Counted from the first letter of the stretch, positions 10,879 through 21,775 are shown. The stretch: 64,000 bases of DNA from Cerrena zonata (GCA_038087015.1 JASBNA010000004.1:620001-684000); one strand, 5' to 3'. Notes: a model not told the origin generated them from the sequence alone. Program-made: numbers and translations.

Positions 10879-11727
10879 ATGGCAGAACATAACGGAGACG
10901 GAAATGGGCTATCAAACACTGGCGGTGCGGGAGAACAAAACCCGATGTTGATCATCGTGATGGTGAGTATCTGATATCACAACCCTTTAACAGAACTTTA
11001 AGGTCGTATATCATTCACTGTGGATCCGCCCAGGGCAGTTGGACTGCCTGTATTTGCATAACTGGTTAACCATAGCGCCTTCGTAGCTCATCGCATTTCT
11101 AGCTCTAGACTCGGATCTGAATCATGCATTGACTAACTGCAACTCTAATTTTGACAGGGCGTAGCAGGGACAGGGAAGTCGACGATTGCGAAAGCTCTTA
11201 ATACAGTCCTCGAAATGCCTTATGTCGAGGGGGATGACCTCCATCCGAAATCGAATATCGACAAGATGTCCAATGGTCAACCGCTCACAGATACTGATCG
11301 AGAGCCTTGGCTGACTCTCATACGAACCACCGCCGAAAATCTTATAGCAGAACAACAATCCGATCCGTCATTTACGGGAAGGCAAGGTGTTATGGTCACT
11401 TGTTCGGCACTCAAACGGTACTATCGGGAGATCTTGAGAGGGGAGAAGAAAGTAGATGCCCCATCGGAGGATGTCCCAGTAGAGCCGAGTAAGGCGGCCT
11501 TGTCGACCTATTTTGTGTACATCAAAGAAGAGGAGAAGTTGTTGAGGGATCGGATTGAGAAGAGGGAAGGGCATTACATGAAGCCAAATATGGTGGATAG
11601 TCAGTTGGCTGCGTTGGAGAGTCCGGAGGGGGAAGAAGGGGTTGTGGTTGTTCCGATGGATACGACTACGGAGGAACAGGTACGAGTTGCGTTGGCGGGA
11701 TTGAAAGTATTGGCGGGAGAGCTGTGA
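10879..11727 (+). CDS. Gluconokinase
   Basis: Phosphorylates D-gluconate to 6-phosphogluconate with ATP, feeding the pentose phosphate pathway; cytosolic. Exon 1 (10879-10962) encodes a short Gly/Asn-rich leader and the first strand NPMLIIVM. Exon 2 starts at 11158 with GVAGTGKSTIAKALN, the Walker A P-loop. It continues with MPYVEGDDLHPKSNIDKMSNG and PLTDTDREPWL, the gluconate-binding signature of the GntK family. VTCSALKRYYREILRG and FVYIKEEEKLLRDRIEKREG (lid region) follow, then HYMKPNMVDSQLAALE. The total is 217 residues, close to the family's 170-220. The intron (10963-11157) is 195 bases, long for this genome, with a good GTGAGT donor and a CTAAC branch site. TGA is at 11725-11727. Confidence 0.92.
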
Positions 11728-12091
11728 AGTGATTGAAGAAAGTCTAGAGGGGATTGCATCAAACGTGTACCTTATTCAATAAAGCTATGGTCGAGGGGTA
11801 GATAGATGAAGAAGCTTTGTCCGTAGAGAATGTTTCAAATGAATTCTATGTTGTACGATGTGTATTATCTAGCCTAACCTAAATACCACATACAAGTTAA
11901 GAGACTAGTTACTGTACGATTAAATGAGTCGAGATGAACTTGAAGGTGAATTTGAATATTGATCGAACCTTAACCCTAGATATCGGCAAATACCGAAGAC
12001 GCGTACGCAAGGGACGCGTCGTTCATTGAGCTTGCTTCACCCATTCTGCTAAACAACTCATCTATATTCTTCCCTTCCTCCTTATTTCACC
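11728..12091. other. Gluconokinase 3' flank and PRE9 promoter
   Basis: An AT-rich 3' flank with ATTCAATAAAG (a possible polyadenylation signal) near 11775, then the PRE9 upstream region. Two ACGCGT hexamers lie about 90 bases before the PRE9 start and are listed separately. Nothing else is seen. Confidence 0.4.
11999..12019. promoter_or_regulatory. Pair of ACGCGT (MCB-like) boxes
   Basis: ACGCGT occurs at 11999-12004 and again at 12014-12019, 73-93 bases upstream of the PRE9 ATG. In fungi ACGCGT is the core site of the MBF cell-cycle factor (Mbp1-Swi6 type). Two copies 15 bases apart are unlikely by chance, but binding is inferred. Confidence 0.4.
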
Positions 12092-13296
12092 ATGGTATGT
12101 AAATGTTATTGAAGGCTAACTATCAGTGTTGCTCACATATGTTTTCTAGGCCAGACGTTATGATAGTATGTCGATCTATCAATTTAATATGGATGGAAAT
12201 TCACCTATTGTATCTCATTAGGTCGTACCACGATCTTCTCGCCAGAAGGTACGCAGACACTTTATATATGCTAGTTTAATATTGTACTGACCTTTCCCAA
12301 CCAATAGGGCGATTGTACCAAAGTGAGCCTCGATCCCATCGAAGCGCCATCTTAACTAACCCATGCACATAGTCGAATATGCCATGGAGGCTATCTCACA
12401 TGCTGGCACTGTCCTCGGTGTACTAGCAAAAGATGGCATCGTCCTCGCCGCGGAGAAGAAAGTTACCGGAAAGCTCCTTGACCTAACCGCCACCAAAGAG
12501 GGTGGTTATGGTGGTAGCGGCGAAAAGATCTTCCTCTTGAACTCGTATGTGAAACATACATCGACCTGTATATAACCTGTCATTAACATGATCCCAATCA
12601 CTTTGATTTTGCTTAGGAATGTGGTGGCTGGTGTAGCTGGAATCACAGCTGATGCCAATTCGCTTGTGAACTTTGCCCGTCAGGCCGCTCAGAGACATCT
12701 GTATTTGTATAACGAAGATATTCCTGTGGAATTGCTTGCTCAGAGACTTTGTGATCTCAAGCAAGGGTATACGCAGCACGGAGGTCCGTATTCATTCCAC
12801 TCAGAATGTATGTTTAGGCTATACTAACTGTATTACGTAGGTCTCCGACCATTCGGTGTCTCTCTACTTTATGCTGGTTACGATCCCCACCACAACTTCC
12901 AATTGTACCACTCTGATCCGTCAGGCAACTATTCTGGATGGAAGGCGACAAGTATCGGTGCCAACAACGGCACCGCTCAAAGTCTCTTGAAACAAGAATA
13001 CAAAGATGATATCACCCTGGAAGAAGCGATTGGTCTTACGCTCAGAGTAATGAGCAAGACGATGGACAGTACAACACTGGGGAGCGAAAAGCGTACGTCG
13101 TTGTATTTTTCACCCTAAATATCTACCACTGTACTCATTTTTATTCTGACCAAAAGTTGAATTTGCTACTCTCACCGTCGACCCTGTGACCAAAGCACCG
13201 AAAGCCAAGGTTTATCGACCAGCGGAAGTAGATGCCTTACTCCAGAAACAAGGACTAGCAAAGCCCGATGAGGATACTGAGATGAAGGCCACATAA
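12092..13296 (+). CDS. PRE9: 20S proteasome subunit alpha3 (Pre9/PSMA4 type)
   Basis: One of the seven alpha subunits that form the outer rings and gate of the 20S proteasome. The N-terminus is built from tiny exons: ATG alone (12092-12094), 16 bases (12150-12165), 27 bases (12222-12248) and 15 bases (12308-12322). Together they encode [20 protein letters not shown], the hallmark alpha-subunit start. Exons 12373-12544, 12617-12783, 12841-13092 and 13157-13296 supply the rest. They contain [69 protein letters not shown] and an acidic/Lys tail. The result is 263 residues, normal for the family, and every join keeps frame. The [14 protein letters not shown] and [18 protein letters not shown] sequences favour alpha3/PSMA4 over other alpha subunits. 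A small insertion, [11 protein letters not shown], sits before the EKIFLLN strand. Stop TAA at 13294-13296. Confidence 0.95.
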
Positions 13297-13577
13297 TCAC
13301 AAATACTTTGCATGTCTTCTCATTGTACTACATACATATATCATCTTCTGCAAGCATCGTAAAGTTAGCAATGAAGCGGGCGTCTGTAACACCGTCCAGG
13401 TCCTCTCTGAGTCCGTGCCGTCGCGAGATGCTGCGTAACACCTTGACACCTTGTAACAAGGGTCTCTTCTCTTTTCTATCTTTCCAATACTGCTCTAGTC
13501 CCCACGACTTGGGTATTATTGTAACTCGTAATTGAGACCAACGTCTTTGCACACAATCCAAGTTCCAATTGTCCATA

Positions 13578-14333
13578 ATGAATCACGGCGACCATGGAGG
13601 ACATGACATGCCTATGCAGAAATGCTCAATGAACATGCTATGGTACGCAACTCTTTCCCTCCGTATTCTCGTTTCCCTCATAACCTCATACGTATATCCC
13701 CTAGGAACACTCAGATCGAGAACACATGTATTGTCTTCCGATCCTGGCACATCTCGTCGAACACCGCGTTTGTCTTCTCCTGCTTTGCCATCGTAGTCCT
13801 CGGTATCCTCTACGAATGGCTGCGTCAAGCCCAAGGCCAATTTGATGTCAAGATCGCCGCCACCCTGAGCGCACAAGGGAAAGGGAAAGCTGCTGCAGCA
13901 CGAAGCGGGGTGAGTGGATCTGGACGAAGTACTCCGGAAGTTGATAGTGAAGAGGCGGGCTTGTTGACTGGTGTTCGTAATTTGAAGGAACATACTACGT
14001 AAGTCTATCTTTGGTGTACAGTATGAAGTTGGGTGGGTACTGATGGATGTGTAGGACGCCCCTTCCGGTCACTGCTCGTGCAAGTCGTGCGGTCTTGTAT
14101 GGTGCTCAAGTCTTCTTGTCGTTCTTCCTCATGCTTGTATTCATGACTTACAACGTAAGCTACAAACTCGCTCTCCGAAACATACCATATACTAATGTCG
14201 TCGCAAGGCCTACCTCATTTTGGCTGTGGTCATTGGAGCTGCCATTGGTCATTTCGTCTTTAACCCTCAGATGGATCTTGAGGGTGTGCTTGCAGCATCA
14301 TCGTCATCGAGTAAGGGTATGGCTTGTCACTAA
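13578..14333 (+). CDS. Ctr-family copper transporter
   Basis: Imports Cu(I) as a trimer across a cell membrane. The start ATG at 13578 gives MNHGDHGGHDMPMQKCSMNM, a His/Met-rich lumenal or extracellular end that captures copper. Introns are 13643-13704, 13999-14054 and 14155-14207. The first helix is near AFVFSCFAIVVLGILYEW, followed by a cytoplasmic loop of about 80 residues. The second helix carries LSFFLMLVFMTYN, with the essential M-x-x-x-M pattern (MLVFM), and the third AYLILAVVIGAAIGHFVF, with the G-x-x-x-G packing motif (GAAIG). The protein is 194 residues, typical for fungal Ctr proteins. A short Ser run precedes the C-terminus, which ends KGMACH; a Cys-His end is usual for cytoplasmic copper handover. 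Plasma membrane versus vacuolar location cannot be decided. Confidence 0.93.
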
Positions 14334-14692
14334 GAGGTTCAATTGTATTTGTATTCATTTTTGGTGAATTGCTTATATGTTACATATATGGATGGATATG
14401 TACGGTTTTCTATCGAATTTAGTTTTCAGTCACTTTTGCAGTGGAACTTCTAGCTCATGTCTTCTCTTGAGTGTTTCGCTCAGCTATATAAGGTTTCAGA
14501 GGGCGTGACAAATATTACATACAATACATTTCTACACGAAACAGCAAGTAGAACTAGGAACATAACGCGTGTAGAGAGCTCCATCTGCTGACATGTGAGC
14601 GAAGATTGTACTGTTGGTCTGGGGAAAAGGAATACTGACACGAAGAGCAAGTTGCGTTTTTGTGACAGGAGGCGAAGGGACGCGAAGCTCCT
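14334..14692. other. Convergent 3' flanks of the Ctr and Sm-D3 genes
   Basis: A 359-base convergent region with AT-rich 3' ends. I see nothing beyond probable 3' untranslated sequence; the open frames here are overlaps from Sm-D3. Confidence 0.4.
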
Positions 14693-15364
14693 TCATCGTC
14701 TGATGCCTCGTGCTGCAGGCACACCACGTCCACGACGAGCTGAAAAGAGGCTTTGGTTAGTATGGAAAGTGTTGGATAAGCGTAATATTGGAACAAACCG
14801 TTTGCTGTTGAGGGATAGTTGATTAGTTTCAGAGAAAATGAGAATGGATAGGTTGGACATACCTCGCATAATCGTGGCCCTTCCACGCGCCGTACCAATA
14901 CCTCTTCCCTTCATAGCGTTCGGTCCTACTCGCTTGAACCTAAAAATCATTATGTCGCATAGTCAGTGATACACAAAGTAGAGGAGCCGCTCTACGTAAT
15001 AACTCACATTGGCGCATTCTGCAACATATCGGGTACAATGAAAAAGCGAACCATGCTTCCTCGGATGTAAACTTGATCGAGTTGCGAGATACGTCCATCT
15101 CGTTGGGTCACGGTGATATCTTTGAGGGAGATATTCAGGTTATCCTCGGCTATTTAGAGAGTAAACAGTGATAGTCATAATCAGAATAAGATCAAGAAGG
15201 AGAGAGAAATAGACGATTAGAACGAGATCTCTGAAGAGAGACTAGGGAGACGTACCCTCTGCGAGTTTACCTCGGTAGAGCTGCCCTGTTTTCAGCTCAA
15301 CAGTAACTATGTGTCCGAGGGATTCATGTAGCAGTTTGACGGGGATACCAAGACTTGAAGACAT
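14693..15364 (-). CDS. SMD3: Small nuclear ribonucleoprotein Sm-D3
   Basis: Core Sm ring protein of the U1, U2, U4 and U5 snRNPs. Read on the minus strand, exons 15256-15364, 15008-15149, 14863-14939 and 14693-14739 (introns of 106, 68 and 123 bases) give 124 residues. The start is [20 protein letters not shown]. The Sm1 motif is the stretch [39 protein letters not shown] and [20 protein letters not shown] follow; IRGS is the Sm2 signature. The NAPMF ... [20 protein letters not shown] tail, ending in an RGRG-type Arg/Gly stretch, is characteristic of D3 rather than other Sm proteins. Such RG tails are known arginine-methylation sites. ATG at 15364; TGA at 14693-14695. Confidence 0.95.
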
Positions 15365-15787
15365 TGTGGTTTAGTTTGAAGCAATAACAGTGCTCTCGTC
15401 TTCCTCAAGCTTGCAAGTCTCGAATGTACCACACGTGGGATTTCACTACGAGCGCTTTCCAAATACGGCAAGTGGTGTGGTTCAATATTGGACTACATGG
15501 TACAGTGAACGAATCTTTACATGCCAGTATCACTAATGGTCGCTATTGACTCTAACGGGTTATCAGGAAAGCTGTAGATATGAGGAATAACGTCAAGATC
15601 ACTATACTATCTCTTCGGTCCAGCTCGAAGCTTTCGGAATGCGAATATCTGAATATGCTGGAAATTTCTTTCACAAGGCAATGCCAGAAGGCTCGAGCTT
15701 TGACATCCCGTGAAGCGGGAAAATATGTGCTTGGAATCGCAAGAAATCGGGCAGCATCGACACTAGCAAGCAAACAGCTAAAATAAA
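15365..15787. other. Intergenic, Sm-D3 promoter side
   Basis: 423 bases between the Sm-D3 start and the F-box copy 2 stop. Short open frames on both strands (15552-15786) show no motif. Nothing else is seen. Confidence 0.35.
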
Positions 15788-17515
15788 TCAGATACTCATC
15801 ACACGAAATTGTGTCGTGTTTTCAGACTACAAACATGACTAGTGTGAGTATCAAGTATGCAGTAGAGTGAATTAATCTCTCACCGAATAGTAGGCAACAA
15901 TAATAGCATCTTCAGAGATCAGAATTGCCCTATAAAACTCTCGCCCTTCGCGCTCAAGCGTCAACGTCTGCCTCTTGCATTTCAGAAAGGTAATAATGGG
16001 GAACTGGAAGCCATGAACTTGAAACTGCAATCCCCTTACTGACTGGAAATCAGGTCCAACCGATGATTTACGACACTTCATTTGGTTGAGGTCAATGACA
16101 GATATCACTGAGCGATGCCCCTCGCTATGTGCAGCTTGGAATTCAAGTTCCACGTAGTTAGTTGCATGGACGTTCCGAGGGAAGACTGCAGTCCCTATAA
16201 AACAATAATTTCGACGAGTGGGGAAAAAGTTCTGTGGTCCCCAAATATCCCAAGGCAACACATGTACTCTAGCTGTCGACCTGGGAGAGGGAGAAATGGC
16301 TGTGATATGTCGTATGATACCGAGGCCACGAAGAAAAAATCGTGCTGCGACAGCGAAGCCTTTGTTGATCATACCAACATCTAACAGGATAACCCGATCC
16401 CCATCGTGCATAGTACGGAAGGGAACCGTTACTGTTTTGGCAGATGGTTGTGAGTCATATCGCATTTCAAGATGATGGATTGTATATCCGGATGCGAGCG
16501 GTGGCAATTTAAAGGCACAATGATAATGAATATCGGATAAAGAGGTGGGAGTATCGACCTCTACTTGCGTAAGTTTGAGGTTGATTGCGATGATATCTTC
16601 TTCTTGTTGACGTGGAATCAAGAGAAAGTTGTTGGGAAGGAAGGCAAATGTCACTAAAGAACCTGTCACAACCTAATAGCAATTTCTGAGTGGACATGTT
16701 TAAGTTGAGACCTGTTTTTTTAGCATACCAATTGAATTCTACCGGACATCCAATCCCATATCACTAAGAGGGAATGCTTCCAACACACTGCCAGATAGTC
16801 TCCAAATACTCGTATATTATGGTGATGGTGTGGGTACGAGCTTCCATATTGGAGAATACTGTTTGAAGCCAAAGGGTGTGTTACTCCATTCATCAATGTT
16901 CGTAAGTGTATCTTATGGATGTTGCTATTGTGGTTGATTAGCACTGAAGGAGACTTGACATGATCAACATACGGGTCATCATCGAGCTTGGGGCTTTCAG
17001 CAAGCACGAGAAGATCCTGAGAAGGATCAAGACCGAAATCGGCGAACGGGATATCTAGATCATCCATCGACCACATCCTTGATCGTATTCCGCGAAGTCT
17101 GGAAGGGATTTGGTAGAATGTGAGGGATCGCAAAGTTGTTTGCTGTGACAAGACTCCGCCTTGAAGGTCCCATGCAAGGTGAGGGAGGGGATGCATGTTG
17201 ATGACAGTATCATCTGTAAACTCGTGTTTCTCCCAGGCATCCTGGTGCTCCCTTAGGAGGTGTAGCCGTTCGACTACACTCATATCTGTATTCCCATCTT
17301 CCATATTGGCAACAGCGAGCTCCTGCTTGTAAACCAGGCTCACATCGGATTGGATGATTTCATTCCAGTCTTTACATGCCTATGTTCCTTTCATAACTCC
17401 TGCGCAATTGACAATAGGTAATTACACGTACAAGTCGGCACATGAGCAAAGACTGTATATCCACGAAATGAAGTATCTCGATAATGAGTTCGGTAGGTAG
17501 ACTCGGATTGATCAT
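15788..17515 (-). CDS. F-box protein, copy 2 of the local family
   Basis: Paralogue of the genes at 3304 and 17964. Minus-strand ATG 17515 gives MINPSLPTELIIEILHFVDI, then QSLLMCRL. After an intron the F-box resumes with ACKDWNEIIQSDVSLVYKQE. The shared body follows: ELAVANMEDGNTDMSVVERL, DLQGGVLSQQTTLRSL, FADFGLDPSQDLLVLAES, HPLASNSILQY, LLVIWDWMSGRIQLV, then VTGSLVTFAFLPNNFLLIPR. A 48-base intron at 16925-16972 has length divisible by three and no stop in frame, so its retention would simply add 16 residues. The final exon encodes SENTTQFRVMSI with TGA at 15788-15790. The probable role is SCF substrate recognition; the target is unknown. It is transcribed opposite to copy 1 and in the same direction as copy 3. 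Confidence 0.83.
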
Positions 17516-17963
17516 CTCAAGGGTGAATATTCCGAGTCAAGGTTCAAGTTGAGTACAGAGTTGCGCTGACGGCGCGTTGAGTCGTATTACAGTAAGGCTT
17601 GGAGCAAGCACTAGTGTACTGGTAGAAAGCATGGCCCGGGTGCGGTAATTTGAGTTATTTGTTCATTCAAAGTCAATGAAATCGGTCCGCCTTCGCCGAT
17701 CAGCGTAAAATACTCTCAGGTGTCCACCACGCAAAGGAGACTTTTTCAAAATCATTTCTACTAATGTTGAAGCATTTTTATAGAGATAAATCAGACAAGA
17801 GGCTCGCAAGGCGGCCCCCACTGACTTCTCGGTCATGGACAAAAGGGTGCTGTCATTCAAGGAACTCCCCGACTAGTGTGCATTTGGAGAAGACTAACGC
17901 TGTCCTTGGGTAATAATCCAGAATATTCAATACATCCGTATATGGGGCCATTAGAGATCCGAG
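17516..17963. other. Spacer between F-box copies 2 and 3
   Basis: 448 bases. A 65-codon minus-strand open frame (17663-17860) has no motif. Probably the promoter of copy 2 and the 3' flank of copy 3. Confidence 0.35.
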
Positions 17964-19765
17964 TCAAATACTCATCACACGAAATTGAATTGTACATTCG
18001 GGCTGCTGTAAGTTCAAAAGTCAAATCAGTGTTGACTTCCTGAAGCGAAACTTCATCTCACCAAAAACTGAAGAACGATAATAGCATCCTCACAGATCAG
18101 CACACTGCTGTCTGAGCCCAGGGTGATGTATTTCGAGGACAGCCTCTTCTCACGCCACAACAGGGTGGTGGTTGGAGGATTCTCGCATTCACTGGATTTG
18201 TAGAAATGAATGACTGTCTGAGATGAGTCCCCAAGATCGGGTGCGGATAGTACATCCTCTGTTTCACCTTCGGCAAGCGACTTTCGACACTTCATTTGAT
18301 TGAAATCAGCAAAAACGATTGTTGAGGGTTCCATACCCCCAAATGGAAACTCCACGTATTTGGTCCCAAATACGTTGCGGCGGGACCATTTTCTGTTGAT
18401 ATCGGGATTCATATAGTTAGTCCAACAGCTAGATGGTCCCCATATACCCCAAGGAAGTTTAGTTCCACTGCCTTCCGACTTGGATTGAGGGGTAAGAGTA
18501 TTGAACCACTGGATGATGTTGGAGGTGAGAATGAAGAATCGCAGCTGGGTGGTGACGCCACCTTTCTCGACGCCGATATATAATATGATGATATGGCCCT
18601 GCGTCTCATAGAAGGGGACTGTAAGTGCTTTGACTGGGTGAGAGGATGGTCGTGAGTCGTAATGTATTTCGAAGTCGTTGATTTCATGTCCAGAGGTGAA
18701 TATCGGTAGCTCGAAGGCAGAATGATAACGAAGATCGAGTATGGGAGTTGCGGTGTTCACGTTAGATGTGTAAATTGTAGAGTCAGCTTTCAGTTGAGAA
18801 AGATCTATTGCGATAATATCCTTTTCACTGAGACGTGTGATCAAGAGAAACCCATTAGGTAGGAAGGCGAATGATAACGAAAATTCGGGGCCACGTACAG
18901 CCTAAATGGTCATGCTCCAGCCTGAGTCTAAGTAAACAAATTCAAAGTTGATTGCGATCGTACCAGCCGAACCTCGCCAGTTTTCCATTCCCACACGACT
19001 AAGAGAGCGCTTTGCCAAGATATAGCCAAATATTCATAGATCCGGATATGGTGAGCATAATGAAAATGTTGTTTAGACGTGTATCGAATTACAGGCTTGG
19101 AAGCCAGGGGATGCCTGAGTCCATCCGACAAAGTCAGCAAGTGTATGTCATGGGCCTCACTGAAGAGATACCTAGTCACAACATGTAAACGTCGTTATCT
19201 GAAAATTCAGGATAAAATACATACTGATCAGTATAGGGAGCACTGGCTTCAGCAAGGACGACAAGATCCTGAGAAGGATCGAAACCAAAGTCAACAAACA
19301 TGAAGCCCAGGTCTTGTAGTGTCCATGACCTTGGTGGGATTCCACGGATTGTCGAAGGAATTTGGTGGAACTCAATGGACTCGAAACTTGTCATCTGAGA
19401 GAGAATCCCTCCTTGAAGGTTCCACGAGAAATGGGGATAAGTCTGGGAATGCATATCAATGACAACATCTTCTGTAAAGTCGAGTTTATTCCAACCTTCT
19501 TGGTGCGCCCTGAGGAGGCGTAGACGTTCGGCTACGTTCAGATCTGAGTTACCGTCTTCCATACCAGCAACCGCAAGTTCCTGCTTGTAGAGTAGACCCA
19601 GATCACATCGTATAGCTTTATCCCAGGTTCTGCATACCTGCATTGCACTCAAAGGTTGAACACACGTGAGAAAATGATCATTCGTACCTGTCGGCATCTG
19701 AGCAGAGAAAGTAGATCTATACCATGAAATATCTGAACAATAAGTTCCGTAGCCAAGTTGTTCAT
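17964..19765 (-). CDS. F-box protein, copy 3 of the local family
   Basis: Minus-strand ATG 19765 starts MNNLATELIVQIFHGIDLLS, then LLRCRQ. An intron with donor GTACGA follows, and the F-box ends with VCRTWDKAIRCDLGLLYKQE. The body parallels copy 1: LAVAGMEDGNSDLNVAERL, NLQGGILSQMTSFESIEF, FVDFGFDPSQDLVVLAEAS, a phase-2 intron, HEAHDIHLLTLSDGLRHPLA, LLVVWEWKTGEVRL and FLLITRLSEKDIIAIDLSQ. The last exon reads PECTIQFRVMSI with TGA at 17964-17966. As in copies 1 and 2, the last intron opens GTGAGA and would stop quickly if read through. It is closer to copy 1 than copy 2 is in the F-box (VCRTW versus ACKDW). The inferred role is SCF adaptor. Confidence 0.83.
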
Positions 19766-20138
19766 GTCTAGATCAGTCAATCGAGTTGATACTTCAAGAT
19801 ATACGCCTCACATCAATTCGTGCACATTAGCGTGACGGTGTTACTGATTGCTACTCTCCCACAATTTGACATCGCAATTTTTGACTCGCTCGACAACTAT
19901 TTAGTTCTAGGCTCAGCTACAGCCTTTACCCAGGACGAAGACTGCAAGACCGTCTTAGACAATGCCGCAGTCATCATTCGCGGTTTTGTATCTCATACCA
20001 ACGACTATCCCGAAGGTAGTAACTACGCTCGTTTGGATTAGTTGGTCTTTCATTTCGCTTCAGAATCATCTCGTGAGTTCATATAAATTAGCAGTATTCG
20101 CTATGGTACAAGTCGGTATTTGATTCGAAGTCACTGTA
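19766..20138. other. Intergenic sequence
   Basis: 373 bases. One plus-strand open frame (19820-20041, 73 codons) has no recognised family. Otherwise nothing is seen. Confidence 0.35.
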
Positions 20139-21775
20139 TCAAGCACTCTCCAAGAACTTAATGACCTCATCCTTGATGAACTTGTCATCAGCTTCATTGG
20201 ATCCTCCGCCGGCTAGAAAAAACAGATATTATTATTTTACCATTGACGCATAAAGCTTTGGTCGAAGCGACTTACCCATATGCCCCCAAACAGAAGGAAT
20301 CACAACCAATTTAGTACCATTACCCTTCATTGCTTCAACCTCATTCTCACTATCCTCAGGCTACGAAACCGAACACACAAATATATCAACAACCTCCTCT
20401 CCGTAAAAAGACAGACGATCACATACCGGGAAGTATAAATCCGTCTTACAAGGCATCACAAGCCCCTTTGCCTTGATCTTCCCCAGCACACCTGTTAGGT
20501 CCCCGCCTCCACCACTTACGCTCCCTCCGTTCCTCAACACCCCCGCGTCGAGGCTTGAATCCAAAGTTGAGTGGATGTCAATGTTGGAGACGTCGCCGAG
20601 TTGCCAAGTTTCGAGAAGAGTGAGGAGATCGTTGGCGTCCCAGCTGAAGAAGCCTTCTTCCCATTCAGCGTGGAGGAAGTTGTTGAGGTCGGAGTATTTG
20701 CCACCGTGCAAGTATCCTTTCTGACGGAACCACTGTTTATTGAGGGTTTAGTATTAGTGGATATGTGCTGAGGGATATTTCTTACTGTTTGACCGTATGC
20801 CCATGCACTGTAGACTCGGCCGAAGGCGCGGATACCGTGTTGAGGAGGTGAAGTGTAGTGGCCATCATTGTAGTCCTTAGAAGCTAGCAAGGCAGACTTC
20901 GGGCCTTCCAAGAAACTATGATGACGTGAGAAAAAGCTCGCTTTTCAATACTTCCGTACTCACCATTGGTTATGGGGGCTTGTACGAGCCGATCCACAGA
21001 TAGGAATGAACCTAAAAAGGGATAAGATTACAGAAAATAGAGAGGTAAACTCGAATTACCTTTCGACATAATCAGGGTACATTACGGGCCAATAGTAAGC
21101 CTGACAGAGAGGTCAATAGATGTGCATTTGCGCTTATTTCATTAAATTTCTTACTTGTTGACCACCCATGGAGAATCCGATTACACAAAAGACCTTCTGG
21201 ACATGAAGCTCTTTGGTCAAGACGGTATATTGTGCACGGCTGAATGGCGTGGGTCAAGAAGGGAGTCGGCTGAAGGAGACAATTACCCACATATTATCCT
21301 CATAAGTAACGCGAGGGAAGTAGGGGCCATTGTATGGCGCAGGCTAGTATGAGAGTCATAATCAAGATGAGAAACATCGAACAACCATTAAAATTCTTAC
21401 CGTATTGGAAGGAGAAGAAGACTATAGGACTATAGTTCAGTCTGGAGGTCATTATTTAGATAGCATCTCATACGAACCTCTCCATTCGAGAACAAGGCGA
21501 ATGTTACGATGTAATACTTGGATGGGTCCAAGGCCTTGCCTGGACCAACCATATAATCCTGACCTAACAAGCCAACGTCTTCAAGCGACTTCTATTCGAC
21601 TATCATTTTGTGAGATGAAATCATACGTACTGTCGAGACGCCCGCCATAGCATGTCGGAAAGACGATGCAAGGGTTCTTCGGGTCACCGTAAGTTCTGTA
21701 TGCTGTGATAGCATCTGGAATTATGCCCCCAGAGAAGGCGAAACGACCATGGTGGTAATACTTGGTTTCAGACAT
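20139..21775 (-). CDS. Alpha/beta hydrolase of the homoserine O-acetyltransferase superfamily
   Basis: Minus-strand ATG 21775 gives MSETKYYHHGRFAFSGGIIP, then DAITAYRTYGDPKNPCIVFP, typical of the MET2-like fold. About seven or eight short introns split the gene. Later exons give VIGFSMGGQQAYYWPVMYPD, with the nucleophile elbow G-F-S-M-G-G; RFIPICGSA; GPKSALLASKDYNDGHYTSP; and a helical cap including AWAYGQTWFRQKGYLHGGKY. KGLVMPCKTDLYFP holds the probable catalytic Asp and SVWGHMAGGGSNEAD the catalytic His. It ends KFLESA with TGA at 20139-20141. At roughly 380-400 residues it is shorter than true Met2 (near 500). It may not be a methionine-pathway enzyme: many fungal members of this subfamily are uncharacterised acyltransferases or hydrolases. 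Substrate unknown. Confidence 0.8.

Noticed and set aside
19820..20041. 73-codon plus-strand frame between F-box copy 3 and the hydrolase
   Set aside because: Reads like protein over a short stretch, but has no family, no splice signals and no homologous counterpart near the other F-box copies.
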